Shown: positions 44,915 through 57,659, numbered from the stretch's first letter. The stretch is DNA of 64,000 nucleotides from Meloidogyne chitwoodi (GCA_015183035.1 JACZZP010000014.1:1984001-2048000); one strand, 5' to 3'. Translations and numbers: made by a program. The notes: generated by a model from the sequence alone, not told the origin.

Positions 44915-46830
44915 TTATATAAGGTGTACTTGTTTTCTACCAAAAAATCGTTCAAAATCTGTTGAAATGAGATAACCTTTTTGTTCAGTATCCAATTTCT
45001 TAAAAAGATTAATAGGTGAATATTTAAGAATGTTTTTATTTGTTCTTTTTAAAGTAGTATTTGGGAGAATGTTTTTATTTCTTTTTTTAATGTTTTAAGT
45101 TTAATAGAAGTTTTGAAAAAGTTAAAAAAAAATTTTCTATTTTGAATGTTTTTAAATGTTTCTAAGGATTTTTTTATGTTTAGAGAATTTTTTTAAGTTT
45201 AATAGAATGTTTTTAGAGTTATATAAATGTTTCTGAGATTTGAATGTTTTGTGTTAATGTTTTTTGAAGTAGTGTTTAGAGGAATGTTTTGATTCTTTTT
45301 TAAAATGTTTCTAAGGATCTGTTGATGTTCGGAAAATAATGTTTTAATTTTAATATATGTTTTAAGTTTAATAGAATGTTTTGAGAAAGTTTAAAATATT
45401 TCTAAGATTTTGAATGTTTTTTTAAAGTTTTAGAACAATAATATTGTATGTTTACCTCAAATAGAAGAAATGCTCTTCGATTAATTGCTCTAGTAAATTC
45501 TTGTTCAGGCGATGATGATTCCCTTTTTGAGTTTCCTCCAACAAAAGGAACAAAACTAGCAATACCTGGGGCGGCTGTAGGTGTTGAAACTGCTGATGCT
45601 AAAAGAGCCTAAAAATAAAAAAAATGTTTTTTGTTTTTTTTGACACTTAAAACCCTTTATTTAAACTAACCGCAGTTTTAAATGTAGTAGGTGGTCTTGA
45701 TGAATGTTCTAACGATTTTTTTTGTTTATTATCGACAACACAACTAGTATTATTGCTAATTAAAGAACAATCTTCAACCATACTTGTTGTTTCACGTCTA
45801 ATTGATGATCCTTGCATTCTTTTTAGTTCGTTTTGTTCACTTTTTCCTCGAAGGGTGAAAATAGATTTTATAAATTCCAAAAATTCCTGTAAAATTTTGA
45901 TCGTTTTTAGTGTATTTTTGATTTTTTTTTAATATTTTTATTTACAATAATATGTAAACGATAATAATGTTCATTAAAGTTGGAGAATTTAAGCATTTTA
46001 TTTTATAATCTTTATTTTTCCTAATATTCCCAAAATATTATTTATCATTATTTTTTTATTTATTTTACAATTTTTTTTTAAAATTTCCCCAAAATCTTTA
46101 GCTTTGTTCTCTCCTTTCCTCTGCTTACAGGAACCCCAACCACAATATATTTTTTAATCAAATTTAAATGTTACTAACCTTATAACTAATTTGGCCATTA
46201 TTATTATTTACATTTTTATTAATAAGTCTCATAATCCATTCAGCATTTGATTCTGGGCTTTCATTACAAAGTTGGGCTAATGATACAACCATATCCTTTA
46301 AATATATTTTTATTTATTTTTTAAATTCTTTTTAATTTTTGTTTATTTTTTAATTTAATTTTTTCCTTTTTTCTACTAAACTATTTATTTATTTATTTTT
46401 ATTATTTTTTACTTCTTACTTTAAATGACAATTGTTCTTGATGGGTTCGACAAAAAGCATGAAACACTCGTTCTAAATAGGTGTCCTGTAAACTTTTTTG
46501 ATTAAAAAAAGACATTTATCTTTTTTATTTTTAACATTTAATCTGTCAGGCATAAATCCTCCAAAAAGACGTTTAAATTCCGTAAAGTTCATTCTTCCAG
46601 TTGGGCATTCCTTTAAAACAACAATATTTTTTAAATTATATATTTTTTAAATAATATTTGTTTGGGAATTTTAATTTTATAAAAATTATTACATTTTTAA
46701 ATCGGTTGTAAGTATATTTAAGCCAACTCAAAGAAAAACGATTTGCAGTTAATTGTTGTAATTGTTCTAGGCTAGGTGGACGTTCGGGGGGTTCAATTCT
46801 GCTTAGGTCATCCAGACTGGTAGTATCCAT
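44915..46830 (-). CDS. EF-hand calcium-binding protein, NCS-like, with extended C-terminus
   Basis: Seven exons: 46830-46693, 46610-46536, 46485-46420, 46295-46179, 45886-45671, 45608-45456, 44998-44915; 282 codons plus stop. WLKYTYNRFKNECPTGRMNF, TEFKRLFGGFMP, YLERVFHAFCRTHQEQLSF and WIMRLINKNVNNNNGQISY are successive EF-hand pairs in the order seen in neuronal calcium sensor/KChIP proteins. A Ser-rich linker of about 90 residues, unusual for NCS proteins (about 190-200 aa), leads to a last EF-hand-like unit LLFEKLDTEQKGYLISTDF. Several loops have lost acidic ligands. The N-terminus lacks the MGxxxS myristoylation site. A calcium-sensor role is plausible; the exact family is uncertain. Confidence 0.75.
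45040..45430. repeat. AATGTTTT-rich repeat in EF-hand gene intron
   Basis: Irregular 40-60 bp units containing aagtttaatagaatgtttt fill the last intron (44999-45455). Confidence 0.6.
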
Positions 46831-49800
46831 AACTATATATTAAAAATTATTTTTTTTTTAATTTTTAAGAAAATTCCTAGCCTTAGTTTTTTGGTTTTTT
46901 AAAGTTAATTTTTTAGACTATATTTTTTAAAGCTTTAAGAAAAAATGTTTTTTATGGCAAAAAAAAAGCTTTATCTATTAGTATGCGCATGAATAAATTT
47001 ATAAATTTCTTTATAAAAAAAAGAGGAAACTGAGAATGGAAATTATAAAGTAAAAGAGGGGGGTAAGCTATTAGTCTACACTTGTAAGGAGAGACTTAAA
47101 AAAGCGTAAATACTTCTGGCTTTTTTCTTTGCTGTGCGCTATGAAATTTACTATTTTTGAATTTTTAAACGTGAAAAAAAAATTTTTTTAACTTAAAAAA
47201 TTTTAGGTAATTTTTTTAAGATAATTTGAAATTTTGGATTCTCTTTATTTAAATTTTATGGTGCACAGCTATTTATAACTAATACATATTACTTTGTTTT
47301 TAAAGCCTTTAAAGTTCCTTTTTTTCCTCCAATCCATTTTCCATATTTTTTTCTAGTAAGGGAATTAGACGACAAACAAAAAAAAGAAAAAAAAACTAAA
47401 AAAAAATAAAATTTTACTACTTACTATTGGCTTCTAGCAATTTTTATGTGTTCGATAAAGTAATTTTAATGAGTCTTGAGGGAAAAAAAGAAGGAAGAGA
47501 AAAATGGGATAAATGTGAAAAGGGACATGTTATAGCAAATAATAATAAATAAAACTAAACAACTGGCAACATTTTAAATAAAAATTATTAATTTAAAAAA
47601 AGTTGATTTTGGGAAGTAAAAATATTTATTATTTAAATTGTTGATTTTTGGTAAAGTATAATTGAATATGTTTTGTTTGTTGTTTTGTGAGTTTGTATGT
47701 GTGAATGTTTTGTTTGTTGTTTTATAAGTTAGTATGTGAGAATGTTTTGTTGTTTTATGAGTTAGTAAGTGAATGTTTTGTTTGTTTTTTATAAATTAGT
47801 AATTGAATGTTTTATAAAATTAGTATGTGAGAATGTTTTGTTGTTTTATGAGTTAGTAAGTGAATGTTTTGTTTGTTTTATAAATAAGTAATTGAATGTT
47901 TTATAAAATTAGTATGTGATAATGTTTTGTTTGTTTACGAGTTAGTAAGTGAATGTTTATAGAGGTTCCTCACTTAAGTCTCTTTTATCCCCATGTATGT
48001 CCTCCCTCTTTTTAACAATTTCCGGTCCCTAGAGGAGATATATATTAGCAAAATTTGTATCATCTATTTTATATAAGTCATTTTTAACACATAAAAATAG
48101 CATATAGCTTACATAAAGTATTAGATGGAAGTGCGGAAGAAGAGTGCATGAAATCTGATCCGTTCTTTTAAATGTGCATAACAAAATAGAAAATAAAATG
48201 TCAAAAAAATAGATATTTTTGTGTCTCAAAAATATTAAAAAATAAAAGTAAAAGGAGAGAAAATGTTAAAAAGAAAGAATTTTTTAGTTTTTTTGCAAAA
48301 AAATTCCATGCTTTTTTTATTTGGCTTTTTGTCTTTGTTTAAAAGTTTTCTTTTTTTAAAGTTAATTATTTTGCCCTTTTTTCTGCTTAACTTTTTTGAT
48401 CACACTCATCAATCTATTTAGCGAGTTTTTTAGTTAAAAAATTCTTAAATTATTAGTATATCCAGAATATCAACAAATCTACTTTTTAAGGTTTTTAGCT
48501 TGTTTACAACGTTATATTCCACTATCCAAAAGATCAACACCTTTTGAACGTTCTTTTTAATCCATGGATTATTTACTATAAATCTAATGTTCTTCTATTT
48601 TATACTTTCATCCTACCAATCATTAATAAATTTTATAAAAAAGAGAAACTCAAATATGTGGTTAATGTTGATCTTTTGGATTTTTAACATTTTGGGTTGA
48701 CTAACAAAATCTTTTTAGGTATTTATTTTTTAACTCACAATTTAAGCAATTAAACAATTTCTTTCATTTAAAAATAAACGGATTAATATACCAACTGGGA
48801 AATATTTGAACTAAAATCAAAAAAAAAAATAAAATTGATGGTTATGAATGAAATTTTATTCTTTTACTTTGTTTTATTCTTTATATCCGTTTTTAATCCA
48901 TTTTTCTCTTTAAACTTAATTTAGATTGAAATATTTTTTTTAATTTCTAATTTGGTTTTAATTTATAAGAAATAGTATATAAATGATGATTATTTATTAC
49001 ACTTTCACATTAATTCCCATTCTTCTCTTGGAATTAAATTCATTTGAGAAAAAAGTTTTCTTCTATGTATGAATAAGTTTCCTATGTTATAGGTAAGTTG
49101 GTAAACAGAGCTTGTAATTTGATTTTTTAAATGTTTTGAATATTTAACTGTGTTTTAATGTTTTTAATGAGTTTTTGATGTTTATGATAATGTTTTGCAT
49201 ATTTAACTATGTTTTAATGTTTTGAATGAGTTTTTGATGTTTAAAAGATGAATGTTAATAGATATGTGTTTTTTAATGTTTTAAGGAGTATTTTACGTTT
49301 ATTTTAATAAATTTAAAATTTCAAAGATCATTAACAAATTTTCATTTTTAATTTTTAAAATATTATTTTAGAAAAAATGTTTAAAAAAATCAAATTTCCA
49401 TGTATATTACTATTTTGAGTTTGTTTATTTTCTTTGATTTTCTTGATCTTTAATCTTTTAATATCTATATTTAAAAATATTTAATTTAAAAAATGTCTGT
49501 GAGGTTTCTATTTCACATATTTTTATAATTTTTTTTGCATTATCACCCAAATTTTCTAGTTGTAACTGTTTGCGGTGGGCGTATTTTTTGATTAAAAAAA
49601 AAAAGATTTTTAAATTTTTTATTTTTTTTATTTATCTAAACTTGGTCATTTTTTAACATATTGACGTTCTATTTTAAAAATTTTTATTAAAAAAATAAAT
49701 TGTAGATCACTTCAACCCTTTTACACACATGTTTTCTACTAATATGTCCTTAATGCCAAAAATATATATTTTCGTTTTTATTTTCTAAACTTCCGAGTCC

Positions 49801-50625
49801 TCAAAACATATGTTATTTTTCTTAAGCTTTAAAAATATTTTTTCTAAAAAAAACTTTGTTGACGCTGAAAAATCACTTAAAAAGGATTTCCGATCATTTT
49901 TATTTTTATTTATTTTTTTTATTTGCTGCTTTGCCCACCCGCATTTTTTCTTTATATTTTTTATTTTTACTTATTTCTTTCTGACGCAAAACCTTAGGAT
50001 ACTCTTTGTTGATTCTTTTCTGGATCATTCTTAAGTTCACGCCTAATAACTTGGAAAATACTCAAAAACATATTTCAAAAACTTGAATTTAATTTAAAAG
50101 CCTAAATTTAAAAACATATTCAATTTAAAAGCAAGCATAAAAACATTCATAAACCTAAAAACATTAAAATATAACAAACTTAAAAACATTAAAACATACT
50201 TAAAAAATTAGAACATAACAAACTTAAAAATAACATCATAAACTTAAAAACATCTCTTAAAAATATATAATAAACATTTTTATATGTTTTTATTTTATAA
50301 AAATTTTCTACAAGTTTTAATTCTTTATTGGATAATACCAAATTTATTTTTTAAGTTTATTCTTGTTTGAGTAATCCAGACTTAATTTTCCTCTACTAAC
50401 AACAAACACCACAACTCATTTTTTCTCTTTTTCGCAAACTTAAGAAAATCTTTAAATAAATATATTCTTTTTTCTTCTTTTAGTTTTGTTGTTTGTCTTA
50501 TATATTTTCTGACCTGTTACTTTTCTCTTTTTTTAAATCTTTTTACTTTATCTAAAACTTATATTTTTGAAAATATTCAAAAATAATTTTTTACAGATTT
50601 TTTAATTTATTTGTTATAATTTTAA
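46831..50625. repeat. 3.8-kb gene-poor region with minisatellites
   Basis: No supportable gene on either strand. At 47663-47958 a higher-order repeat of about 105 bp recurs almost three times, built from gagttagtaagtgaatgttt and ataaaattagtatgtgagaa. At 49120-49270 units of tgttttgaatgagtttttga recur. At 50090-50260 aacttaaaaacattaaaaca units recur. An open frame at 48029-48229 shows no features. Confidence 0.6.
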
Positions 50626-53600
50626 ATGGGCCCAAATGAAAATAATAGTTTTTATTCAAAACAACATTTAACTAATAATAATGCTTTTCTACTTATGGAG
50701 GGTTAGTTTAATTTTTAATTATTATTTTTTTTAATTATAAAAATCTTAAATTTGATTGGGTTTACTCAATTAAAAAAAATATTGAGAAATTATATAAAAA
50801 TATTATATTTTTAGAACAAAATTCAAACTCAACAGCAACATCCCCATTTCCCCAAACTTTAACAAATATTTCAACAAATCCAACAATTCATAATAAAATT
50901 TATTCAACAAATTTAGTAGTAGAAGAAGAACCTAGTTCAACAACTGAAGAATTGCCTGAAGAATGGAATAATTGTGTTAATCAAAGTCTTGGTGGATTAA
51001 CTGATTTGAGAGTACATGAATTAAAGGTTTGTGGTTTTTTTAAAAAATTAGTTTAGTAGAGTTGATATTTTTTAGTTGTTTTGGGGACATTCCAATGGAC
51101 TGACCTGTGGGTATTCTTATAATTATCATGTTTTGACTGACAGTTTTTAAGTTTTCTAATTCAGAACTAATATGGGCCAAATAATTTTACATATATCCTT
51201 GAAAAAAAATATTATTTTTAGCAGCATTAAAAAAAATTCCCAGACAGACTGCTGTCTCTTAAAATATTTGATTTATATTCTATTTCCCCCAATTTATTTA
51301 GACGGAATGTAAAAAGAGGCAATTGGCAGTTTCTGGATCTAAACAACAGTTGATTGACCGTCTTCAACCTTTTGAACATCAAATTATGTTGCAGCAAAAA
51401 AAGGATTCTTTTCTTTTATTTAATGAAGAAAAAAAGAAAAAGAAGAACGTTATGGTTGTTGATAATATTTGTGAAAACGGCTGTTGTTCTTCTCCTTCAG
51501 TTATTGATGCGGTTAGTTGTAAAAAAAATAAACAAAAAGGGGAGATTATTATTAAAATAAAAATTTGGTATAAATCAGTTTTATGATATAAATTTTATTA
51601 AATAAATTTTATTAAATATTTAAGGTTATTGACTCAGTTATTGATGGATCTGGCTTTAATGAAGAACGAAATTTAAATTGTAGTAAAAATACAAAATTGG
51701 ATAGTAAAAGAGGTTCTAATATTAATAAAATAAAAAAGGAGAATCAACTAATGATGTCAAAAAATAATAAACAAAAAAGGAATGGGACAGCTAAAACTGT
51801 TAGACAAAAGGTTTAAAATTTTTCATAAATTTTTTTTTAATTTTAAAATTTAGGGTATCTTCACATTAGGCAGTTGTAATTTAGAAAAATCAAAAATGTT
51901 TATTAACGATCGCTGGAAATCTTTTTTGGGTAATTTAACCACAGAAAAGTTGTCAAATATTGGTTGCAAATGCTGTTCTTGTGGGTACAATAATAATACA
52001 ATTTTAAAAAATAAAAATTTGGAAAATAATGAAGGATGTTTAAAAACAGCAGAAGAAAATAAAATAACAGAAGAAGAAGAAGTGGTAGAGGAAAAAATTG
52101 AAATTGGTGAATTAGAAGAAGATAAGGAAGAAAAAAATGAAGAAATAAATGAAAATAATAAAATAGAAGAATCTTTAGAAAATGAAAAAACTTTTAGCTT
52201 TGCGCAAATGGGATCTGGAGGACAAGTTAGTTTTTTTTTAAAAAACATTTAAAAATAATACTTTTAGTTTACTCCTTTGGAACCAGCTGATATCAGCATT
52301 GTTATCTCCGAGGAAAATAAAAGTTGTAATAATAAAGACAAAAACTTGATAGACAAAGAAGAAAATCTTAAACAACAAAAACAACAACAATTACCTCGAA
52401 ACGACCTTAATAATTCAAAAACATTTTTAGAATTACCTCAAACAATTATAAATAATAATAGAATTAATTTATTATCAACAGATAAACAACAAAACATTAA
52501 AAAAAATAATAATGTTTATTGTTGTCAACAATGCTGTTGTTCACCTTTTCCTCCTTTTTTGCCGCCTTCACCATGTTTAGTAGATGTTTGTGTTTCAAGT
52601 TTAGACAATCAAAAACAACATCAAAAACAACAACAAAATGAACAAAACCAACAATATCAGCAAAAACATCAAATAGGACAGCAAAAACATCAAATAGAAC
52701 AAAATCAACATTTATCTGTTTCTTTGATTAGAGAACAAGAAAATAACAACATTAATAACTTAAGAAACACAAGATGTTTTTATTGTATAGAAGAAGAAAA
52801 CCAACAACAACAACAAACTTATTTTTCCGGAAACGAACAAATATTGAGTGCTGCAACATTATCAAAACATGAAGAATTGTTAAGACAACAACAACAAAAA
52901 ATTACAGAATTACAACAAGAATTAGCAAATTCTCAAATAGGTTTGCTTATAAATTTTAAAATTAAAATTTTGGGTTTGGTCTGTTTAAAAAAACTGTTTT
53001 TTTAATAAAGTATTCTTAGAAGAATATTTACGAAAAAAAAAATATCCAAGAAATAAACATTTTTCGATAAAAATGAACATGTAAACATTTGAAGCAGAAA
53101 ACAAACAACAATTAGATTTTATTATTAATAAAATTCGCAAATTAATCGGAGAATTGCGAAATAATTTTCACATTTTAAATAGCTTTACAAAAACACCAAC
53201 AAATGTTAGCAGAAGCGAGACGGGCATCGCAGCCTAGAGATCCGGAAACTGGGATTGTTTTTGGACAGGTGTTTTTTTTTGTTTTGTTTTTATATTTTTT
53301 GTATTTTATTTTTTTACTTTAAATGTTTAGGTGGAATATTGGCTTGGAAAACTCATAAATACGTACAAAGAACAACAATTAACATTACAAAGACAAATGA
53401 TAGGACAACGAGCGTTAATTTATGCTGAACAAAAGCTTCAGGTATATAATAATAATATTATCTTATATAAATTTTTTAATTTTTTAAAAAATAGGAGGAA
53501 TTACATACAGAACAAGCAGTTCAAGATATTTGTAGACTTATAGGACAAGAATCAAAAACAGCATTATTAATAGTTCAACTTTTGAGGCGTTATCAACTTG

Positions 53601-54993
53601 AACGAAATGTTATATCTACTACTAATAATAATTTAATAAATCAATCACATTCCGAAAATTTAATGAATGTCCATGAAGAAGAAGAAAGTGATGAAACTTT
53701 AGTATCTTTAACAAAAACAAAAAGAAAAAATAAAAAACAAGAAAAAAATCAGAATACAACAAATACCTTAAATAATATTAAACGTAAAGGAGGGGGACGT
53801 AGTAAATCTGCTTTGGAGGGATTAATTTCTACTACAAAAGAACAAAAAAATAATAGTGGTTTAAAACGTTCTGGATGTTTTGATAGTAGCAACAATATTA
53901 ATCAAAAACGGCCAAACTCATCTTTGGGTAATTTATTTAATATTATTTTCCGGAAATGTTTCTTCCGTAAAAAACATTTGTTTTTCCTGTTAAACAATTT
54001 TTCCTGAAACTTTTCTTTTTAAACAATTTTTCTTGAAAACTTTTCAGGAATGGAAACTTTTCCTGAGAAACATTTTTTCCTGAAACCTTTTTAGGAATTT
54101 TCCGGAAACTTTTCCTGAGAAACAATTTTTCCTGAAACCTTTTCAGGAATTTTCCGGAAACTTTTCCTCTACATATTTTTATTATATATTAATTTTTATT
54201 AATAAAACAGGAACAACAAACAACTCTTCATTGTTTGTTGTTAATAATAATACAAATAATTCTGTTGATATGGAAGAGATTTTTCGCTCAGTGCTTGAAG
54301 GAAATTATGTTAATAATAATCAACCTAACAGTAATAATTCTCATCTTTCCACAACTTTAATACATTCTAATAATATTAATGAAGAATTTAGTTCAAATGA
54401 AAATAATAATTATGATAATTTGAGAGAATCTAAATTATTTATAGAAAATATAGAACAATCATCTTTTAATAATATTCATAATCAAGAAATGGAAAAAACA
54501 ATGCAAGATTTAATGGAAGTATTACAAAATGATCAAAATCAAATAAATTGTAATAATAATATTCAATGTTGTATAAATTCCAATCAAACAACAACTAATC
54601 ATTTAGCCAATATTTTGGCGGCTGAAGAAGCTGAAGAATTAAATGGAAATAATTCCTCTGATATTTTTTCTTCTTTCACTACAACTGATTCAACAACATT
54701 ATTCCAAGATTCATACACTCCTTTAGAACAACAACAAACTTCAACATCATTCACAACAACTCAAATAAATCAATTAGAGTATAAACAAAATAATAATAAT
54801 AATGATATTTCTGAAGATACAACTATTTTTTTTTCGTCATGTGAGGAAAATGAAAGAGTAAGTTTTTTGAATAATATTATTATTGTTATTTGGAGAGGAA
54901 TTTGACCAATTTTTTTATTTTTTTATATTTTTAAAATTAATTTAGGCACTTGACTGGTTGGATACTTTTGACTCTTTCACAACAGTTTTTTGA
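50626..54993 (+). CDS. SAP-domain, Q/N-rich coiled-coil protein, possible myocardin/MRTF relative
   Basis: Eleven exons: 50626-50701, 50815-51026, 51302-51511, 51625-51810, 51854-52225, 52268-52940, 53183-53268, 53331-53441, 53495-53927, 54211-54857, 54946-54993; 1017 codons plus stop. A SAP domain lies at about residues 80-120: LTDLRVHELKTECKKRQLAV then SGSKQQLIDRL. The middle is rich in Lys, Glu, Gln and Asn. A leucine-zipper-like coil follows (HEELLRQQQQKITELQQELA), then YWLGKLINTYKEQQLTLQRQ. The C-terminus ALDWLDTFDSF is acidic and aromatic, like an activation domain. SAP, Q-rich, coil and acidic tail in this order resemble MRTF co-activators of SRF, but I found no RPEL actin-binding motifs, so the assignment is tentative. 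Introns carry a dispersed repeat (52951-53090) and a tandem repeat (53940-54175). Confidence 0.7.
52951..53090 (-). repeat. Dispersed intronic repeat, copy 2
   Basis: Reverse complement of 5510-5650 in the troponin I gene, with central attctt(a/c)gaagaat palindrome and shared ttttgggtttggtctgttta. Lies in the intron 52941-53182. Confidence 0.8.
53940..54175. repeat. Tandem repeat with palindromic units in intron
   Basis: About 3.5 copies of a unit near 60 bp combining ttttcctgagaaacaa, cctgaaaccttttcagga and attttccggaaact. Each unit contains short inverted repeats (tcctgaaa/ttcagga, ttccggaa). Confidence 0.8.
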
Positions 54994-55452
54994 TTCCTTT
55001 TTTTAATTAGATTTTTGTTTTAATTAGATTTTAATTAATATACTTAATTAGTCAGGTAGAAAATAGTAAAATTGTCTTAGGAGCACACCCAATTTATTCG
55101 CAAAATTTTTTTTTATTTTTCAGTCAATTTTGGGTGTAAAATATTTTTTGCGAATAAATGGGGTGTGTACAAATAAAAATGTTTACAACATTTTTGTAAA
55201 ATATTTAAGGGTTGTTTTAAAAATAAACAAATTATATAGTGAAAATAAACTTGAAAAAAATTTAAATAAACTTAACAAAACAACCCTTTTTTACAAACTT
55301 GTCTAATTAACTTTAAAAATTTTATTAAGCTCAAAATTCCCCAATCATTTTAAAAATGTTCCTCCTATTTTAACAAATTATTAGTAGAGAAAAATTAATT
55401 AATTAATTAACACTGCCTTATTTTAAATAAATAATATTTTTAATTTTTAATA
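54994..55452. other. Convergent intergenic region with hairpin
   Basis: Arms cacacccaatttattcgcaa (from 55084) and its reverse complement with one or two mismatches (55146-55167) form a 22-bp stem with a 40-bp loop. MITE remnant or 3' structural element. No gene. Confidence 0.6.
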
Positions 55453-55818
55453 TTACCAACCTTCATTTTTAAAAAATAATTGAAATTGTAGTTTACGTAT
55501 AGACCAATAAATACTGGCAAAACATTCATTCATCAATGATTCATTTCGATTCTTTTTTTTTAATAAAATTAAATAATATAATTTTTAAATTCAAAAAAAT
55601 ATTAAAAATATTTTAAAGATTAAAAAAAATTTTTTTTAATTTTACCGGAAAGGGTCGAGGTGCTGGTTTAAAAACTGATTTTGCAGCATTTAAAATTTCA
55701 CTTCTACAAAATTTAAAAAATTTAGGAAGAATATAGAAAATACTAACGATTTTCGACGATAAGATTGTTCTTGAATTCTGGCAGTCATTTTCATAAATTT
55801 TGATTCTTTTCCGAACAT
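55453..55818 (-). CDS. Small basic protein, 75 aa, unrecognised
   Basis: Three exons, 55818-55748, 55703-55646 and 55551-55453, join in frame. Starts MFGKESKFMKMTARIQEQSY, continues KSSEILNAAKSVFKPAPRPF and ends RKLQFQLFFKNEGW. The N-terminal half is basic and likely helical; the proline-rich centre PAPRPFP leads to an aromatic C-terminus. No signal peptide or membrane helix. Correct phase across two introns supports a real gene; function unknown. Confidence 0.55.
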
Positions 55819-56563
55819 AATGTGCGCGAGAGATTTTATATTTTAAAAAATATTAAAGGAAGGATTTTAATAAAATAGATTTTTTGATAAAAAGTGAAAA
55901 ATTGAAAAAAGAAGAAAAATTTGTCCTAAGGAAAAATTGAAAAAAGAAGGCGAGAAAGAAGAAAAAGTGAAAAAAGGGGGGTTAACGCAAAATAAAATAA
56001 AAAAAGCAATTTGCTACGAAATTAAATCTTAGCGGTAAAAGGACTCTGAGATAAGGAAAAAAAGGAAAAAATTGTGGTTTGAGGGCAGGGGACGAGGACG
56101 AATTATATATAAATTATATAAAAAAAGGTTGAATAAAAGCTGAGAAATGCAAAGAAAATAACTGAGGAAATGACTGAGAACGACACTTGTATTTTTTTTT
56201 GAACATATCAAATTTAAATTAAAATATCAAATTTATATTTTAACTCACTTTTTCATGAGTTATTATATTTTAGAATAAATTTTAAATTGTGATTTTGGAG
56301 GTATTTTATAAATAATGTAGTTTTTGCGACTACGTGGCTTGCGACAAATGGTCTTCGAATTTTGCGAGTCCCGACATTTCGTGACAGAAATAGCACGACA
56401 TTTCGTCCCAAAGGCAAAAAATCGTAAGCTCGGGTAAACGAAATGTAGTTTTTTTGCCGTTGAGACGAAATGTCGTGTGACCTGAAAGGTATAGGAGCCC
56501 GATTTTATTTCTAATTTATTATTATTTCTTTTTTGTTATTAATAAATATAAATATTTTAGTTA
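55819..56563. other. Intergenic region with foldback
   Basis: Divergent promoters of the 75-aa protein (-) and UFM1 protease (+). At 56394-56421 and 56446-56477 cacgacatttcgtc...ggcaaaaa faces ttttgcc...gacgaaatgtcgtg, an imperfect hairpin; another cgacatttcgtg copy lies at 56372. A tattttag acceptor ends at 56560, four bases before the next ATG. Confidence 0.55.
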
Positions 56564-57584
56564 ATGTCTTCTAAGGACGTAGATCAACAAGACGAATTTC
56601 CTGATTTAATTTATAATCCACACGAACTTCTTAAAGGTTTTTTTTTAATTTTGTTTATTTAATTTTACTTTTTATTTTTAGTTTTGCCAAAAAATAAAAA
56701 TGCTATAGTGTCTGGCAAATACAAATATTTCCATTATTGCCAGAATGGTTTTGATGATGTTGGTTGGGGTTGTGCTTACAGATCTTTTCAAACAGTTTGT
56801 TCTTGGCTAAAAGAGCAAAATTATATTACTTGGCATATACCCAGTCATAGAGAAATACAACAGGTTTTTTTAATTTATTAGGTCAAATGGGTGCTTCAAA
56901 ACTTGAAAACATAAAAAAGACGGCTTAAACTTTTATATTAGCATCGACTTTAATATTTTATTTTTCTTATAAATCCCTGGGATTGCTTTATTGACTTGTT
57001 CAACAATAAATTTTTTAATTTTTTAGTGTCTTGTTGATATTGGTGATAAACCTTCAACTTTTGTTGGTTCTAAGCGATGGATAGGTTCTCTAGAATTGAG
57101 TTTTTGTCTTCAAAATATGTTTAATATTACTTCAAAAATTCTTACTTCAAAGAGTGGTTCAGACTTGGTTGAACATGCAAGGGCATTAATTTTTCATTTT
57201 GAGAATGGTGGCGCTCCTGTGATGATTGGTATTTTATTTTTTGATTTTTTTGTCCTTTTTAAAGGAGTTTTTTGAAAAAATTGTCCGAACCCCGAATTTA
57301 TTTTAATCCAAGTTATTAAAAAAATGTTTTTAGGAGGTGGACAATTAGCTCATACAATTATTGGAATAGATTACAATCCTCGTCTTGGCGATTGTCAATA
57401 TTTAGTGTTAGATCCTCATTATACTGGTCCTGACAATATTAACGATATTTTGGCTGGAGGATGGTGTAGTTGGAAGCCATCCACTTTTTGGAGTAAAAAA
57501 GATTTTTATAATTTACTTGTTATAATTAATGGAGAAAAAATTTGTTGTGATACTAATAATAATGTTAATAATAAAGAAGAATAA
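56564..57584 (+). CDS. UFM1-specific protease (UfSP), catalytic-domain-only form
   Basis: Four exons: 56564-56636, 56682-56863, 57027-57228, 57334-57584; 235 codons plus stop. It matures UFM1 and removes it from substrates. Catalytic elements: Cys in DDVGWGCAYRSFQT (about residue 60), Asp and His in VLDPHYTG, and GGGQLAHTIIGIDY. KRWIGSLELSF and AGGWCSWKPSTFW are also typical of UfSP. There is no long N-terminal extension as in UfSP2/ODR-8, so it is UfSP1-sized, but this Cys box and the tail also match the UfSP2 catalytic domain. The start follows an acceptor by 4 bases, consistent with SL trans-splicing. The WDTC1-like gene begins 111 bp downstream on the same strand. Confidence 0.88.
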
Positions 57585-57659
57585 ATTATTTTTTTATGAT
57601 TTTCTTTTAATTTTTTAAAATTGTTTTTAAACAATTTTATTTAATTTTTTATTTTATTT

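Noticed and set aside
48029..48229. 66-residue minus-strand open frame in the gene-poor region
   Set aside because: No motif, no splice partners.
53096..53182. Alternative exon of the SAP-domain gene (reads ENKQQLDFIINKIRKL)
   Set aside because: It joins in frame at its 5' side but has no usable donor, and reading through hits a stop. The exon 53183-53268 continues the frame, so the shorter model was kept. An alternative isoform is still possible.
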